Part shown: piece after piece, positions 44,001 through 54,545 of the stretch
How positions within the stretch are numbered: position 1 is the stretch's first letter
Layout: each line of letters opens with the position of its first letter
NCBI GenBank assembly: GCA_008828725.1
Contig: MEHQ01000337.1
Location: forward strand, 312,153 to 376,152
Length of the DNA stretch: 64,000 nt
Direction: 5' to 3'
Origin: Saccharina japonica
Taxonomy: Eukaryota > Sar > Phaeophyceae > Laminariales > Laminariaceae
Position numbers and translations under genes: made by a program
Notes under the pieces: generated by a model
Databases searched by the model: none
Seen by the model: the letters and a program-made list of their open reading frames with translations, nothing else
Told to the model about the DNA's origin: nothing

Positions 44001-44266
44001 GACGCAGGCTACGGTAGCCTGCATGCAGGTGCACCTGCATACAGGCCGTTGTCTGAGGGCGGTCACTTGAGGAGCTGTATACCTCGCTCAAAACCATATT
44101 TTGGAGGGAAATAAAAGGGCTACCCGATGCAGAATCCCGTGGCCAAGTATAAAATGAAAAATATTGCAGCGCAAGGAATGAAATTCCGACGATTTGGGGT
44201 TAAAGAACCTCGTCATTCCAAAAAACGCTCCAGCCAAAAGGTGCTACCTCTATCATAGCACGCGTG
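44001..44266 (-). mobile_element. MITE family A in intron 5 of the paralogue
   Basis: Starts GACGCAGGCTACGGTAG and ends CTATCATAGCACGCGTG. Flanks AACC and AGCC may be a mutated target duplication. Confidence 0.75.
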
Positions 44267-44306
44267 AGCCGATTAAGCTAAAGCAGCAACGCGGCCAATT
44301 ACGCCG

Positions 44307-44520
44307 GGCGCGTGCAACGGTAGGGGGTACCACCACATATATATGAGGCTCCTCATGTGAGGAGCTCTATACCCCACCCAACAGCCCGACATTGAGAAAA
44401 ATGGTAAACTAAGCCCCGACACACAATCCAATGGGCTCGCAAGTGCGAATATTAACGACATACCCGAAGCAACGATATATGTTTGGGCATAAAAGGGCAA
44501 CCCCTATCGTAACACGGCTC
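44307..44520 (-). mobile_element. MITE family A, degenerate, next to the previous copy
   Basis: Starts GGCGCGTGCAACGGTAGGGG. The CTCATGTGAGGAGCTCTATA block follows and the end is CCCTATCGTAACACGGC. Confidence 0.55.
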
Positions 44521-47245
44521 GGGCTGTGTAGCTGTTACGGACGACCAACATGTTCACGTAGCCCATCTACGGGACATGCTGGGTTGGCCCAGCATCAGCG
44601 CGTGCTCCTGGCAATGGTCGGACTCGCGGCCGACGTATAACAATGACTTTGTAGAATCGCACCGCCCACACCACACGTGCACTCCGTGAAAGTTCGGCCA
44701 GACCACTTAATCCATTGCCCCGCCGCGTCTGTGCCTCAGGTGGTGGAGGCGAGTACGACTAGCTTTGAGGCGTGCTTAAACGACCTGCCGACGTGTCTGG
44801 ACGCCGTATCGGTCCTCGTGGCTCTCGGCGCGGACGTTGCAGCAGCCGCTTTGATCGACATCACACAGAAATTCACGCTGGATGAGCTAAAGAGCTGCTT
44901 CCTCGGCTGGGTCTGCTCTGCCAACAATCCGATCACCGCGGGAATGGCCTTGTCTGTAGCGATCGAGACTGTGATTCACATGCTTTCAGGGAGGGAGAAG
45001 CGAACTATCTCGGACCTCCAGGAGGAACTGGACGAGCTCCTCCTGGAGGTTTTAGAGCGTTTGCCGCAATCGATCCATAGAGTCCCTCGAGGGATTGAGG
45101 GGTGCGTGGCTATCGTCGAGCCCAAGACACTGGGCGCACCAGGAGCCAACTACCGCGGTCCCTTGAAGCTTGCCCTTCAGGAGAGACAGTTCACGGAGAC
45201 AGTTTGTGTATCCCCGCTCATGTTCGAGCACTTGTCCTACAAGTTCGTGTCAGGTCTACCCATGCCCTGGGACTCTGAAGACCACATCACATCCACATAC
45301 GATCGGCAACAAGGATCACCATCTATCACGGACGACATGGCAGCGGAATCCGACCTGGGCAGGCTGATGCAGGAAAATCCCAGAGGCTTGCAGCGAGGTT
45401 TAGACAAGACCAGGGACTGGGGAAAGCTGCTGGGTAGCACTATGTACCCTGGCATGCAGTTTGTCGTAGCTGGGATTGTCACCAAGCCGATGGCTTTCTA
45501 CGAAGTGCCGGCGTTAAGGATGGCCCTCGAGTTAATCGTTCACCTGTTCATACTTACCGTGTACACGGTGGTTGTACTTGAGGAGCACAATGGGCCGATA
45601 ACCCTGGCCGAGATCGTGTTGACCGTGCATGTTGTGGTGAGTGCAAGTCGTGACCAATACAACGTCCGTACCGTATACTGTAGTAAATATCAAACACTCC
45701 CCGGGGGCGAATTTCAGAGCTTGATGTTCCCCAAAGACATATCTCGTCCATACTTTTTCACAGACGCGTCCCCCAGTCCCTCGTTTACAGTGTCCCCGCT
45801 GTCGGAAACAAATGCCTTCGAAATCGGTCCGAGGGGGTGTGTCATCTTGCATGTTACCAGTTACACGGGAACCCCCTGCGACGCATGCTACGGGGATGTG
45901 TGTGATGCAACCGGCTGGAGGAATTTCATGTCGTGAAAACGTTCGGATAAAAGGTTGAAAGGCGTCCATCTCCATTTGAGCACCTCCGTCCGATGTGCAC
46001 ATGGCGCCGTGCTGTCTTCCTGTGTTGCGCACGGAGTGTTGAGCCGTATTCGAGTCGTTTTTGTCGGGTTCTGCGTGAGGAATGCTCACAGCACTCACAG
46101 CCACGCGTGTCGCACGCTCAAGGACAGAAGATCAGATTCGCTGCCCCCATGAGCCCGTGCAATAGGGTCGGCGAGGCATCTTCGTTTTGATCGAGTGGTG
46201 ATCGTACTACAAACAATCATAAGAATACATGCAAATACAAAACAAAAATCGTGGTAAACTCTTTCACCCATGGGATAGATCACTGATCCCCACTTAAGTA
46301 TTTAGATATTTCAGGGCAGACAGATTCCTCATATTTACTGCCTAGCTCATCGTGCCAGATACGAGCCGTACAACGTGCATGGTCTGGGATATGTTTCCTG
46401 GGTTGGATATGCAATATACGGGTCCTGCGCAACAATCCACATCGCAAAGTCGGGATCTGGCCCTCGGTTATTTAGATCGTGACAAGTCGGACGTGTGAAC
46501 TCTTTCGTTGTAGTTTCGTTTCCTACTGTGTGTGTGATACGGCACGGTGATGAAATAACGGGGTGAAGCTTGCAATCAGAAAGGAGAATAGTTTTGAAAG
46601 ACGATATGTGATATTGCCCAAACCACGCTTGATGTTCGAATGTTTTCCCTTTGCCCATGAGCAGGCTGAGCTGGTGAGCGCAGTGGGACAGATGTACTCG
46701 AGTTTGCACGAGTACTTCAAGGACGGGTGGAACTGGTTGGAATCGATTTCCCTTCGTCTTCTCGCTGGCGCCCTCTCTTACCGAATTGGAGACAGCGACG
46801 GGCGGACCGCAAGAGCGATCTTCTCACTAAGCGCTCCCCTCGTGTTCTCGCGCATCCTCTTCTTTGGACAAGTCCTACGACGACAGGGGCTTGTTGTGCA
46901 GGTAAACGCGACTTGCTTGAGACGAATGCTGAAATGGGAATGGCACCCGACATATATGAGGGTCCTCACTCGAATAGCTCTATGCCGCGCACTCAACAAC
47001 CGACTATCTTGGAAGCATTCGCACGTAGGACACCTCGTGCGTTAACGGACCTGCCTTCTATTGCCGACACCCAAGGGAAACGTTTATGTGTAGTATGTAG
47101 GAGCACACACCCCGGGTAACATGTGGTAGCCCCTATACCCCGTCGGTCTCACAGATCAACCGCGCTGGAACTGCCTCCTTTTCACGCAAGTTGTTGGCTC
47201 TAAACGCGGTGCTGTATTGCAGACACTCGACGCCTCAGCGATGAT

Positions 47246-47395
47246 GTTGGGTGCATGCTATTATAGGGGTACACCTGAGTGTTGTAAGGCTCTTGTTTTG
47301 AGGAGCTCATTCCCCGAAATGCTGAGCTTGAGAAACGATGCACGCTTCTTCACGCGATTGGCAATTCCATGGCCTAGCAATTCAACCAACGTTAT
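47246..47395 (-). mobile_element. MITE family A relic in intron 7 of the paralogue
   Basis: GGTGCATGCTATTATAGGGG and the TTGAGGAGCTCATTCCCC block are recognisable. The other terminus is lost. Confidence 0.4.
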
Positions 47396-47649
47396 TGTAC
47401 AACACGGGTGAATGGAGTTCCAACCATATGATTGGCTAGTTGTTATCCGTCCGATGAGAACAAGCTTCCACTGTGACAAATCCAAGGCAACGGCATGGCA
47501 AGCGCCAAGCTATTGCAAGGCACCGGCGTGTGCCTCGATACGAGTAAGTGGCACGATTTGACCAACATGTGTGTGACTGACGGGACATCTCAACTGGGCT
47601 GCGTGAAGGTATCTTAGACACTGGTAAAACGTGAAGTAAAGCAAAAAAA

Positions 47650-47997
47650 CAGGGCCTTCCTCGGGAAAATTCCCGAAGATTTCGGGAATCGAGTAAATCA
47701 ACCATATCAAACTAACCAATGCCGAATAAACAATGTTAAAGCACGACAAGAAAGACAAAACCACGGCGAATCGAATGACGGTGTTTTTTTGTTTTTTTAC
47801 CCAGTAGGAACCGCGGTATGTACCATGGACCATACCGCGGTTCCTACTTCGTAAAAAAAAAACACCGTCATTTGATTCGCCGTGGTTTTGTCTTTCTTGT
47901 GGTGCTTTTAACATTGTTTATTCGGCACTGGTTAGTTTGATGTGGTTAATTTACTCGATTCCCGAAATCTTCGGGAATTTTCCCGAGGAAGGCCCTG
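47650..47997. mobile_element. hAT-like foldback element in intron 7
   Basis: A 348-bp element consisting almost entirely of two inverted arms of about 170 bases. They start CAGGGCCTTCCTCGGGAAAA and meet at a GGAACCGCGG dyad near 47825. The flanks are A7 on the left and A8 on the right, consistent with an 8-bp hAT-type duplication. It is absent from intron 7 of the first gene. Confidence 0.7.
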
Positions 47998-49557
47998 AAA
48001 AAAAACAGGTGTGCGTAAGATTTCCGATACATTACCTGCACTTGCATATTGTATGTGTCAACCCCCGCACGCATCTGACCACCCCCTCCCTCTCTCCCTC
48101 TCTCTCTCCCTCCCTCCCCCACTCCCGTCCTCCCTCTCGCACAGGAAATCGCTATTATGATCGGAGAACTTCAATTTGGGTTGGTCCTAGGGGTTGTAAT
48201 GATGGGTTTCACCGTGGCTTTCTTTGCCATTTTCGGCACAGAGGTCTCGTACGCTGACATTTGGTTGGACGTCTTCCAGGCGATGCTGGGCCAGGTGGAC
48301 GTCTTTAACGAGTTTTTCGACGACCTCTACGGGGGTATCGCAGCATTCCTCTTGGTGGTTTACCTCGTGATCATGGCCATCATGCTGCTAAATCTCCTCA
48401 TCGCTTTCCTCAGCACCGCACACGCGAAGATCGATGAAGGTCAAGAGAGGGCTTTCCGAGTCTCCAAAGTTCGCATAGTGAAGTTATACAGTCGGAATGT
48501 GGACAAGGACTCACAGTCCCCCCCGTTCAATTTGGTGCAGCTGGCCTTGATGCTTCCGTTTCTCGTTGTTGATCGAGTTTTCGAGACAAGCACACACGGC
48601 AAGGTCAAGAGAATGGTGGGGGGCTCCGTGTTTTGGCTCATCTTGGGACCTTTGAGCATCCTAGCTTTGTGGGCTCTGAGCTTGGCGTCTGCCCCGAGCG
48701 CTGCTCTGTCGCTTTGGCGGGGTGCCTCGCGCAGTCGGTTTCACGGCAGTGTTTCGGTGTATTTCGTCCTCAGCAGCTGTACCGCCGTACTATTCCGATT
48801 GTTTTGTGTCCCGGTCATCCTGTCAGCGCTCTGGATAAAGGCGGGAGCTGAAGGATACTACTCCGTCGCCATGGGCGTGGCTGTGTTCCTGCGGGGTGGG
48901 GAAAACGGGAAACATGGGCCGAACTCTCACCCAGTACGACCTACCACGAGAAGCAGCAGCAGCATCACCGCGAGACGAACACTCTCAGCGTCGACGATAT
49001 TCGTAAGGGTGCCCGAGGCGGGAAAAGCGTGCGCGAGATCCGGGACTATCTGGACGAGCTGGCTAGCACGGATGGTCTCCATCCGCAGAAAAGCGAGAAG
49101 AACAGTCCTGCGACCGCGGAGCACCTTAACCGCACGTGGAGTCAGCTCCAATCCTCCAGCGAGAGACGAGAACGTGCTTTGCTGGCACACCTGCAATCGA
49201 TTGACGCTGCTGTCAAGACTGGAGTCCAGGAGCTGGGACAGAGTGTTGGCGCGTTGGACAGCAGAGTGGACGAGCGTTTGGACAGGCTAGAAAAGGTGGC
49301 TGGCATGGTTACTGAATACCTAGCCAAGCTCAACGATTGCTCGGCATTGTCTACGAAATCTCGAAAAGAGTGAAATTATCAGCGCATTGCTACTGTTCGT
49401 TAACTCGGATCCTTGTACATTTAAAGGGATGGCAACTGGCCCGGACAGGCATGTGATCGTTCACAAAGCTTTTTAAGTTGCTTGGTGTCCAGCCTGCACA
49501 AGCTCTCTGAAGGCGTTTTCGAGGCGGGCTATGAAATATTGAGAGAAGATGCAATGA

Positions 49558-50074
49558 GTTGCGACCCCAGGGTGAGTTTCCCCCCACGCCCACTACAGGG
49601 CAGTGCGTAGAGCCCTACGATATCGGTTGCCCCCTCGGTCTCCCCGGTCTCCCTCACGCCCCCTGTTGCTAAAACCGGGATGGCCTGGCCCCGAGCAGAC
49701 GGAAACGTTCAATCGGTAAGCGGCTTCTCTTCGAGGTAGACGTGAACACCTTGAATGTCATTGATCCCCATGCAAACTGAATCCATTTTGAGGGCAACGG
49801 CAACAGAGGATGGTATCCGCGCTATGACGGGAGAGCTCGTTCCCAGCGCTAGATGTGCGATGATGCACGAGGCCAGAGCGCGAGTGTTGAGGTCGGCGCC
49901 CTCCCAGGGCATGACGTTGGCGTCCCCTCGAACCTCGCTGGTGGCGCCGCCACTGACAGAGAGGGATGGGGGCGACTTCGCCCGCTGCTGCATCGACGCC
50001 ACAGGAAGTGCCGGATGTGTGGTATATACCAGCACCTGCCTTGCCAGCACGGCAGCCACTATCACTACCGTAGC
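49558..50074 (-). CDS. Unknown reading frame X, copy 1, truncated by the N
   Basis: A minus-strand frame runs from 50074 down to a stop at 49709. It starts with a hydrophobic stretch (TVVIVAAVLARQVLVYTTHP), then a Ser/Pro/Ala-rich part and an end VHVYLEEKPL. The copy at 54176-54541 is about 93% identical over some 120 residues, with changes leaving the frame open, which mildly favours real coding. The hydrophobic start suggests a signal anchor. I do not recognise the family. Its 5' end is lost at the N, and the segment joins the channel 3' flank at GATGCAATGA near 49557. Confidence 0.35.
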
Positions 50075-50075
50075 N
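50075..50075. other. Single N at the join before the tandem last exon
   Basis: An undetermined base lies between frame X copy 1 and CACAG of the exon 8 acceptor. The normal pyrimidine tract before this exon is missing, so the N probably marks a contig join. Confidence 0.6.
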
Positions 50076-50080
50076 CACAG

Positions 50081-51238
50081 GAAATCGCTATTATGATCGG
50101 AGAACTTCAATTTGGGTTGGTCCTAGGGGTTGTAATGATGGGTTTCACCGTGGCTTTCTTTGCCATTTTCAGCACAGAGGTCTCGTACGCTGACATTTGG
50201 TTGGACGTCTTCCACGCGATGCTGGGCCAGGTGGATGTCTGTAACGAGTTTTTCGACGACCTCTCCGGGGGTATCGCAGCATTCCTCTTGGTGGTTTACC
50301 TCGTGATCATGACCATCATGCTGCTAAATCTCCACATCGCTTTCCTCAACACAGCACACGCGAAGATCAATGAAGGTCAAGAGAGGGCGTTTCGGGTCTC
50401 CAAAGTTGGCATAATGAAGTCATACAGCCGAAATGTGGGCAATGACTCACAGTCTCCCCCGTTCAATTTGGCGCAGCTGGCCTTGATGCTTCCGTTTCTC
50501 GCTGTTGATCGAGTCTTCAAGACAGGCACACACGGCAAGGTCAACAGAATGGTCGGGGGCTCTGTGTTTTGGCTCATCTTGGGACCTTTAAGCATCCTAG
50601 CCTTGTGGGTTCTGAGCTTGGTGTCTGCCCCGAGCGCTGCTCTGTCGCTTTGCCGGAGGGACTCTCGTAATCGGTTTCGCGGCAGTTTTTCGGTGTATTT
50701 CGTCCTCCACAGCTGCACGGCCGTACTATTCCGGTTGTTTTGTGTCCCGGTCATCCTGTCAGCGCTCTGGATAAAGGCGGGAGCTGAAGGATACTACGCC
50801 GTCGCCATGCACGTGGCTGCGTTCCTGCGGGGTGGGGAGAGCGGGAAAGGGGTCGAACTCTCACCCAGTACCTACCACGAGGAGCATCAGCAGCAGCATC
50901 ACCGCGAGACGAATACTCTCAGCGTCGACGATATTCTTAATGGTGCTCGAGGCGGGAAAAGCGTGCGCGAGATCCGGCACTATCTGGACGAGCTGGCTAG
51001 CACGGATGGTCTCCATCAGCGGAAAAGCGAGAAGAACAGTCCTGCGACCGCGGAGCACCTTAGCCGCAAGTGGAGTCAGCTCCAATCCTCTAGCGAGAAG
51101 CGAGAGCGGGCTTTGCTGGCACACCTGCAATCGATTGACGCTGCTGTCAAGACTGGAGTCCAGGAGCTGGGACAGAGAGTCAACCAGAGTGTTGGCGCAT
51201 TGGACAGCAGAGTGGACGAGCGTTTGGACAGGTTATAA
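50081..51238 (+). pseudogene. Tandem second exon 8 of the paralogue
   Basis: It reads from EIAIMIGELQFGLVLGVVMM through the pore region FHAMLGQV and S6-like LLNLHIAFLNT to the coiled coil, ending at TAA in DRL-stop. This is about 30 residues short of its sisters, where DRLE(K/E)VAGMV continues. Unlike exon 8 at 48145 it has no mid-exon frameshift. Substitutions such as His for Leu in S6 are unusual for the family. It could be an alternative terminal exon, an allele assembled in tandem, or a dead duplicate. Confidence 0.7.
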
Positions 51239-52055
51239 AAAGTGGCTGGCATGGTTACTGAATACCTAGCCAAGCTCAACGACCGCTCGGCATTGTCTAC
51301 GAAATCTCGAAAAGAGTGAAATTATCAGCGCATTGCTGCTGTTCGTTAACTCGGATCCTTGTACATTTAAAGGGATGGCAACTGGCACGGACGGGCATGT
51401 GATCGTTCACAAAGCTTTTTAAGTCGCTTGGTGTCCAGCCTGCACAAGCTCTCTGAAGGCGTTTTCGAGGCGGGCTATGAAATCTTGAGAGAAGATGCAA
51501 TGAACCAAGAGGTGTTGCGAGGCTTGTTGCGATAGCGGCAGAAACAAATTTACCAAAATTATTTCTGACGGACGGGGCTCTTCGACTGAGGAGCTACCCC
51601 TTATAAATTGTTTGTGTATCATGATAAATGAACTCGTAGGCTACGGGGGTTCTTGTTCGCCGAGTTCAAATTCCGCGTTTGATCTCGAAGCCATGGTTTT
51701 GGGTGAGGTACAAAGCTTCTTAAGAGAGGAGCCTCCGAGCCACAATTGGGGCGTAACCCTACAACAGTAGTTCGAGGTTTGCATGTGGAGTAACTACCAG
51801 TGGCGGGTCTGACTTATTTCAGTGCTAAGAGGTGGATGATACTGTTGAGTGTGCTCGGAGGACAGCTGTGAGCTGTGAGTATCGCAGAGCCATGTGCGGT
51901 GGGATACGTGGAATACGTAAATGGTAGAAGTCATGCTATTTTGGGGATATGTATGTCCTGGATGTCACTTCGACGTCGACCGACGGCGCCGGAGGCAGAC
52001 CCTCACCCCTCCTCCCCGATATAATCTAGCACGAGAATCCTTCCAACCTTCATCC
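51239..52055 (+). other. 3' flank of the paralogue
   Basis: It matches the flank after 49373 up to GATGCAATGA (51511), then continues with the old MITE relic. 51845-52125 is a diverged duplicate of 55168-55450 (blocks GGGGATATGTATGTC and ACCCTCAC). No gene was seen. Confidence 0.5.
51562..51785 (+). mobile_element. Ancient MITE family A relic, paralogous position
   Basis: GACGGACGGGGCTCTTCGACTGAGGAG and later GGTTTTGGGTGAGGTACAAAGC are recognisable, as in 12728-12929. The right terminus is worn to GGGGCGTAACCCTAC. Confidence 0.5.
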
Positions 52056-52058
52056 TGA

Positions 52059-52520
52059 GTGCTGCTTACTTCGCCAAACTGCTGTGTGAGATATCTCACG
52101 CCTCACAGCCTCGATCACGCTAGCGTGTATGTCGTGGAGCTGTACGGGCTGGGGGTGGCGGTTAGAGCGATCCCCATCTCGCAAAGATGGACAAAGGTAT
52201 GCAAGCAAGGTCGGAGGCGAACTCCCGCTGGCTGCAAGCAACGGCGAAGGGTTCGAAGAGGAGCGAGCCTCTTGGAGAGGCGAGAGAGGTCGGAGGCCGG
52301 GGAAAAACCTGTGAGTCCCGCCATCGCTGCATCCGATAGGGAGCAAGCAACTATACTCAGCCGGTTTGTCGAGCAACTACGGCAGAAGAGCTGCGGAGGA
52401 TCCGTCGGAGCGATCTCGTCGTCGACCGTGCCATCGTCAGATGTACCAGCTCCCCTAGACATTGACCGGGTAGTGCTGGATCATTGCATGAGACGGGGCG
52501 GGAGAAGGAAGGAAAGCTAG
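52059..52520 (+). other. Unassigned open frame
   Basis: A 153-codon plus-strand frame, basic and with no domain I recognise, overlapped by open minus-strand frames. The part to 52125 lies in duplicated flank sequence. It is probably not a gene; a real exon within it cannot be excluded. Confidence 0.2.
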
Positions 52521-52599
52521 AGCAAAGGGCGAACGTGCAATGACGGGCGGTGACGATGGGGGCAAGGGCTGGGGACGGAACGGAAGGGGAACCGAGGAC

Positions 52600-52688
52600 C
52601 TAGCCAGGCGCAACAGTAGCGGCAGCAGTATCCGTACCAGCTGTACCACCACCGGCAGCAGCAGCAGCAGTGTCACCAGCAACAGTAC

Positions 52689-52724
<36 letters not shown>

Positions 52725-52775
52725 CAGACGGAGCAGAAGGAACAACAGCAGCAGCAGCAGCCGCAGTATGTAACG
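52600..52775 (+). repeat. Imperfect CAG trinucleotide tract
   Basis: AGCAGCAGC runs with AGT, ACC and GGA interruptions. Depending on frame it would give poly-Ser, Ala, Gln or Leu. No frame is supported by flanking coding sequence. Confidence 0.8.
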
Positions 52776-53344
52776 GCCTGGAGTGATGGTGGCCAACAGC
52801 AGTGACAACCGGGGTGGCGCGATCCAGGCCGTAGTGTCCATGGTATAGCCCTAATGGCACTCCACCTGCTAACCGCACATTTTGTGCCTTGACGCAAGTC
52901 TGAGCATGTTTTTGTTTGTCACGCAGCTGCAACGATCTCTGATCGAAGTGTATGGGCGCTTGGTAGCGGAGCTAGTGCGCACATGACTGGAGACGCTACA
53001 TATAGGTGTTCAACCGCAAGGCGCCCTCTAAAGGACAGGAGTGGGTCGCGATTGGTCATGGTACAGTCAAGAAGGTTGTTTTGTGGGGATACTTTGTACT
53101 TGAAGTTGCACTGTGATACAGACGTAGGCGTATCATTTTCTGCGCGTGTATGTAGCGGGCGGTCTAGCAGACCAAGCATGTCGTCACACTAGAGTAGACG
53201 GAGAGTGCACCTCTTGGGCGGCAACATCGCTCTCCCCCGTGGTACCAAAGCCTCATATTTAGGGCTACCAGGCGTTTCCCGCCACACTCCGTGAAGCTAG
53301 CTGCAGTCACTTCAGTATCTCCCCCAGTATCCCTTCCCGTCCCG

Positions 53345-54010
53345 CCCCCGCCCATCGTAGCGCTGATTGGAGCGCACGTGAATGGGTTCCTCCCGTCTCC
53401 ACCTACAGAACAGGTAGATATTAATGGGGTGCAGGAGGACTGTTTACCCCCGCCCCCGCCTACTACTGCTGCAAAAATGAACGGATTGCATTAGGATTAT
53501 TTATCCCCGCCTCCACTCGACTACTGTAAATCTGAATGGAGTGCATGAGGGTCGTGTACCCCCGCGCTCACCTATAGTGCGAGTAGCGCTGAATGGAATA
53601 CATAATAAGGATTTAACACCTCCGACAAATCATCTACAGATAGATCATGAGCATGATCATCTAGTTCCCCACCTGTGGTTGCGGGAGGTTGGGCGGGATC
53701 TGCATCGTACAGGTCCAATTCAGGAAACATGTGCTAGATCATACAGAGTATCCTCGTCCCACCCGGCAGCATGAGCTAGATCATGCACGATCAGGGATAC
53801 ATCTGCCTTGAAAGATCTAGATCATCCAGCATGAATCGATGATCTGCCGGAGATGTGTCATGATGTACCCCTTCCCCAGCCTACTGCTGTAGAGGTGAAT
53901 GCAGTGCGTGTGGAGGATTTTCCTCCCGCCTCTGCATGCTGTGCGAGTAGAAAACCTGAATGGAGCGTATGTGTATGTGGATGATTTTCTCGCGCCTTCG
54001 CGTGCAAGTA
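53345..54010 (+). repeat. Degenerate tandem repeat of about 65 bp with a GATCAT-rich insert
   Basis: Units carry a GTAG(A/C)GCTGAATGGAGTGCA-like start and a CCCCGCCTCC(A/G) end (near 53355, 53410, 53470, 53525, 53590, 53890, 53950). Between 53640 and 53830 are repeated GATCAT, ATGATC and AGATCTAGATC dyads. Confidence 0.55.
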
Positions 54011-54175
54011 AAAATGGGAAATGATTTGCGACCCCAGGGTGAGTTTCCCCCCACGCCCACTACAAGGCAGTGCGTAGAGCCCTACGATATCGGTTGCCCC
54101 CTCGGTCTCCCCGGTCTCCCTCACGCCCCCTGTTGCTAAACTCGGGCTGGCCTGGCCCCGAGCAGACGGAAATGT

Positions 54176-54541
54176 TCAACCGGTAAGCGGCTTCTCTTCG
54201 AGGTAGACGTGAACACCTTGAATGTCATTGATTCCCATGCAAACTGAATCCATGTTGAGGGCAACGGCAAGAGAGGATGGTATCCGCGCTACGACGGGAG
54301 AGCTCGTTCCCAGCGCTAGATGTGCGATGATGCACGAGGCCAGAGCGCGAGTGTTGAGGTCGGCGCCCTCCCAGGGTATGACGTTGGCGTCCCCTCGAAC
54401 CTCGCTGGTGGCGGCGCCACTGACAGAGAGGGATGGGGGAGACTTCGCCCGCTGCTGCATCAACGCCACAGGAAGTGCCGGATGTGTGGTATATACCAGC
54501 ACCTGCCTTGCCAGCACGGCAGCCACTATCACTACCGTAGC
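54176..54541 (-). CDS. Unknown reading frame X, copy 2
   Basis: A minus-strand frame with hydrophobic start VVIVAAVLARQVLVYTTHP, Ser/Pro/Ala-rich middle and end VHVYLEEKPLTG followed by a stop. Upstream it stays open through KTLTRQAAAA, so a start or splice acceptor lies further right and was not located. The surrounding 54020-54545 is duplicated at 49558-50074. The product is unknown; a membrane-anchored or secreted protein is one guess. Confidence 0.35.
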   Translation of the reverse strand, partial: ATVVIVAAVLARQVLVYTTHPALPVALMQQRAKSPPSLSVSGAATSEVRGDANVIPWEGADLNTRALASCIIAHLALGTSSPVVARIPSSLAVALNMDSVCMGINDIQGVHVYLEEKPLTG

Positions 54542-54545
54542 CGCG

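Larger units (their letters stand above)
35805..49373 (+). pseudogene. Second ankyrin TRP-like channel gene, probably decaying
   Basis: Recognisable exons are 35805 to about 36061, 38534-38736, 39266-39381, 40539-40667, 41280-41414, 44740-45636, 46665-46901 and 48145-49373. Exons 2, 4, 6 and 7 keep phase and family motifs (AHAARTGNVDMFVEV, GPLKLALQERQF, FFGQVLRRQGLVVQ), and exon 8 keeps the pore FQAMLGQV and S6 LLNLLIAFLST. Oddities: the visible exon 1 donor gives the wrong phase and a MITE starts eight bases into the intron; exon 3 lacks one base; the exon 5 donor has moved six bases (ATGATCAGC then GTAAAA); and exon 8 has a net two-base insertion near 48920-48935 that shifts the coiled-coil frame, which reopens from about 48950. 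Exons 6-7 remain well conserved, so decay is recent, or an undetected start or alternative exon rescues it. A tandem last exon lies at 50081. Confidence 0.7.

Noticed and set aside
45870-45900. MITE terminus in intron 6 (GACGCATGCTACGG)
   Set aside because: The similar GGTGCATGCTACGG at the same intron position in the first gene, with no internal family sequence in either, points to coincidence or ordinary intron homology.
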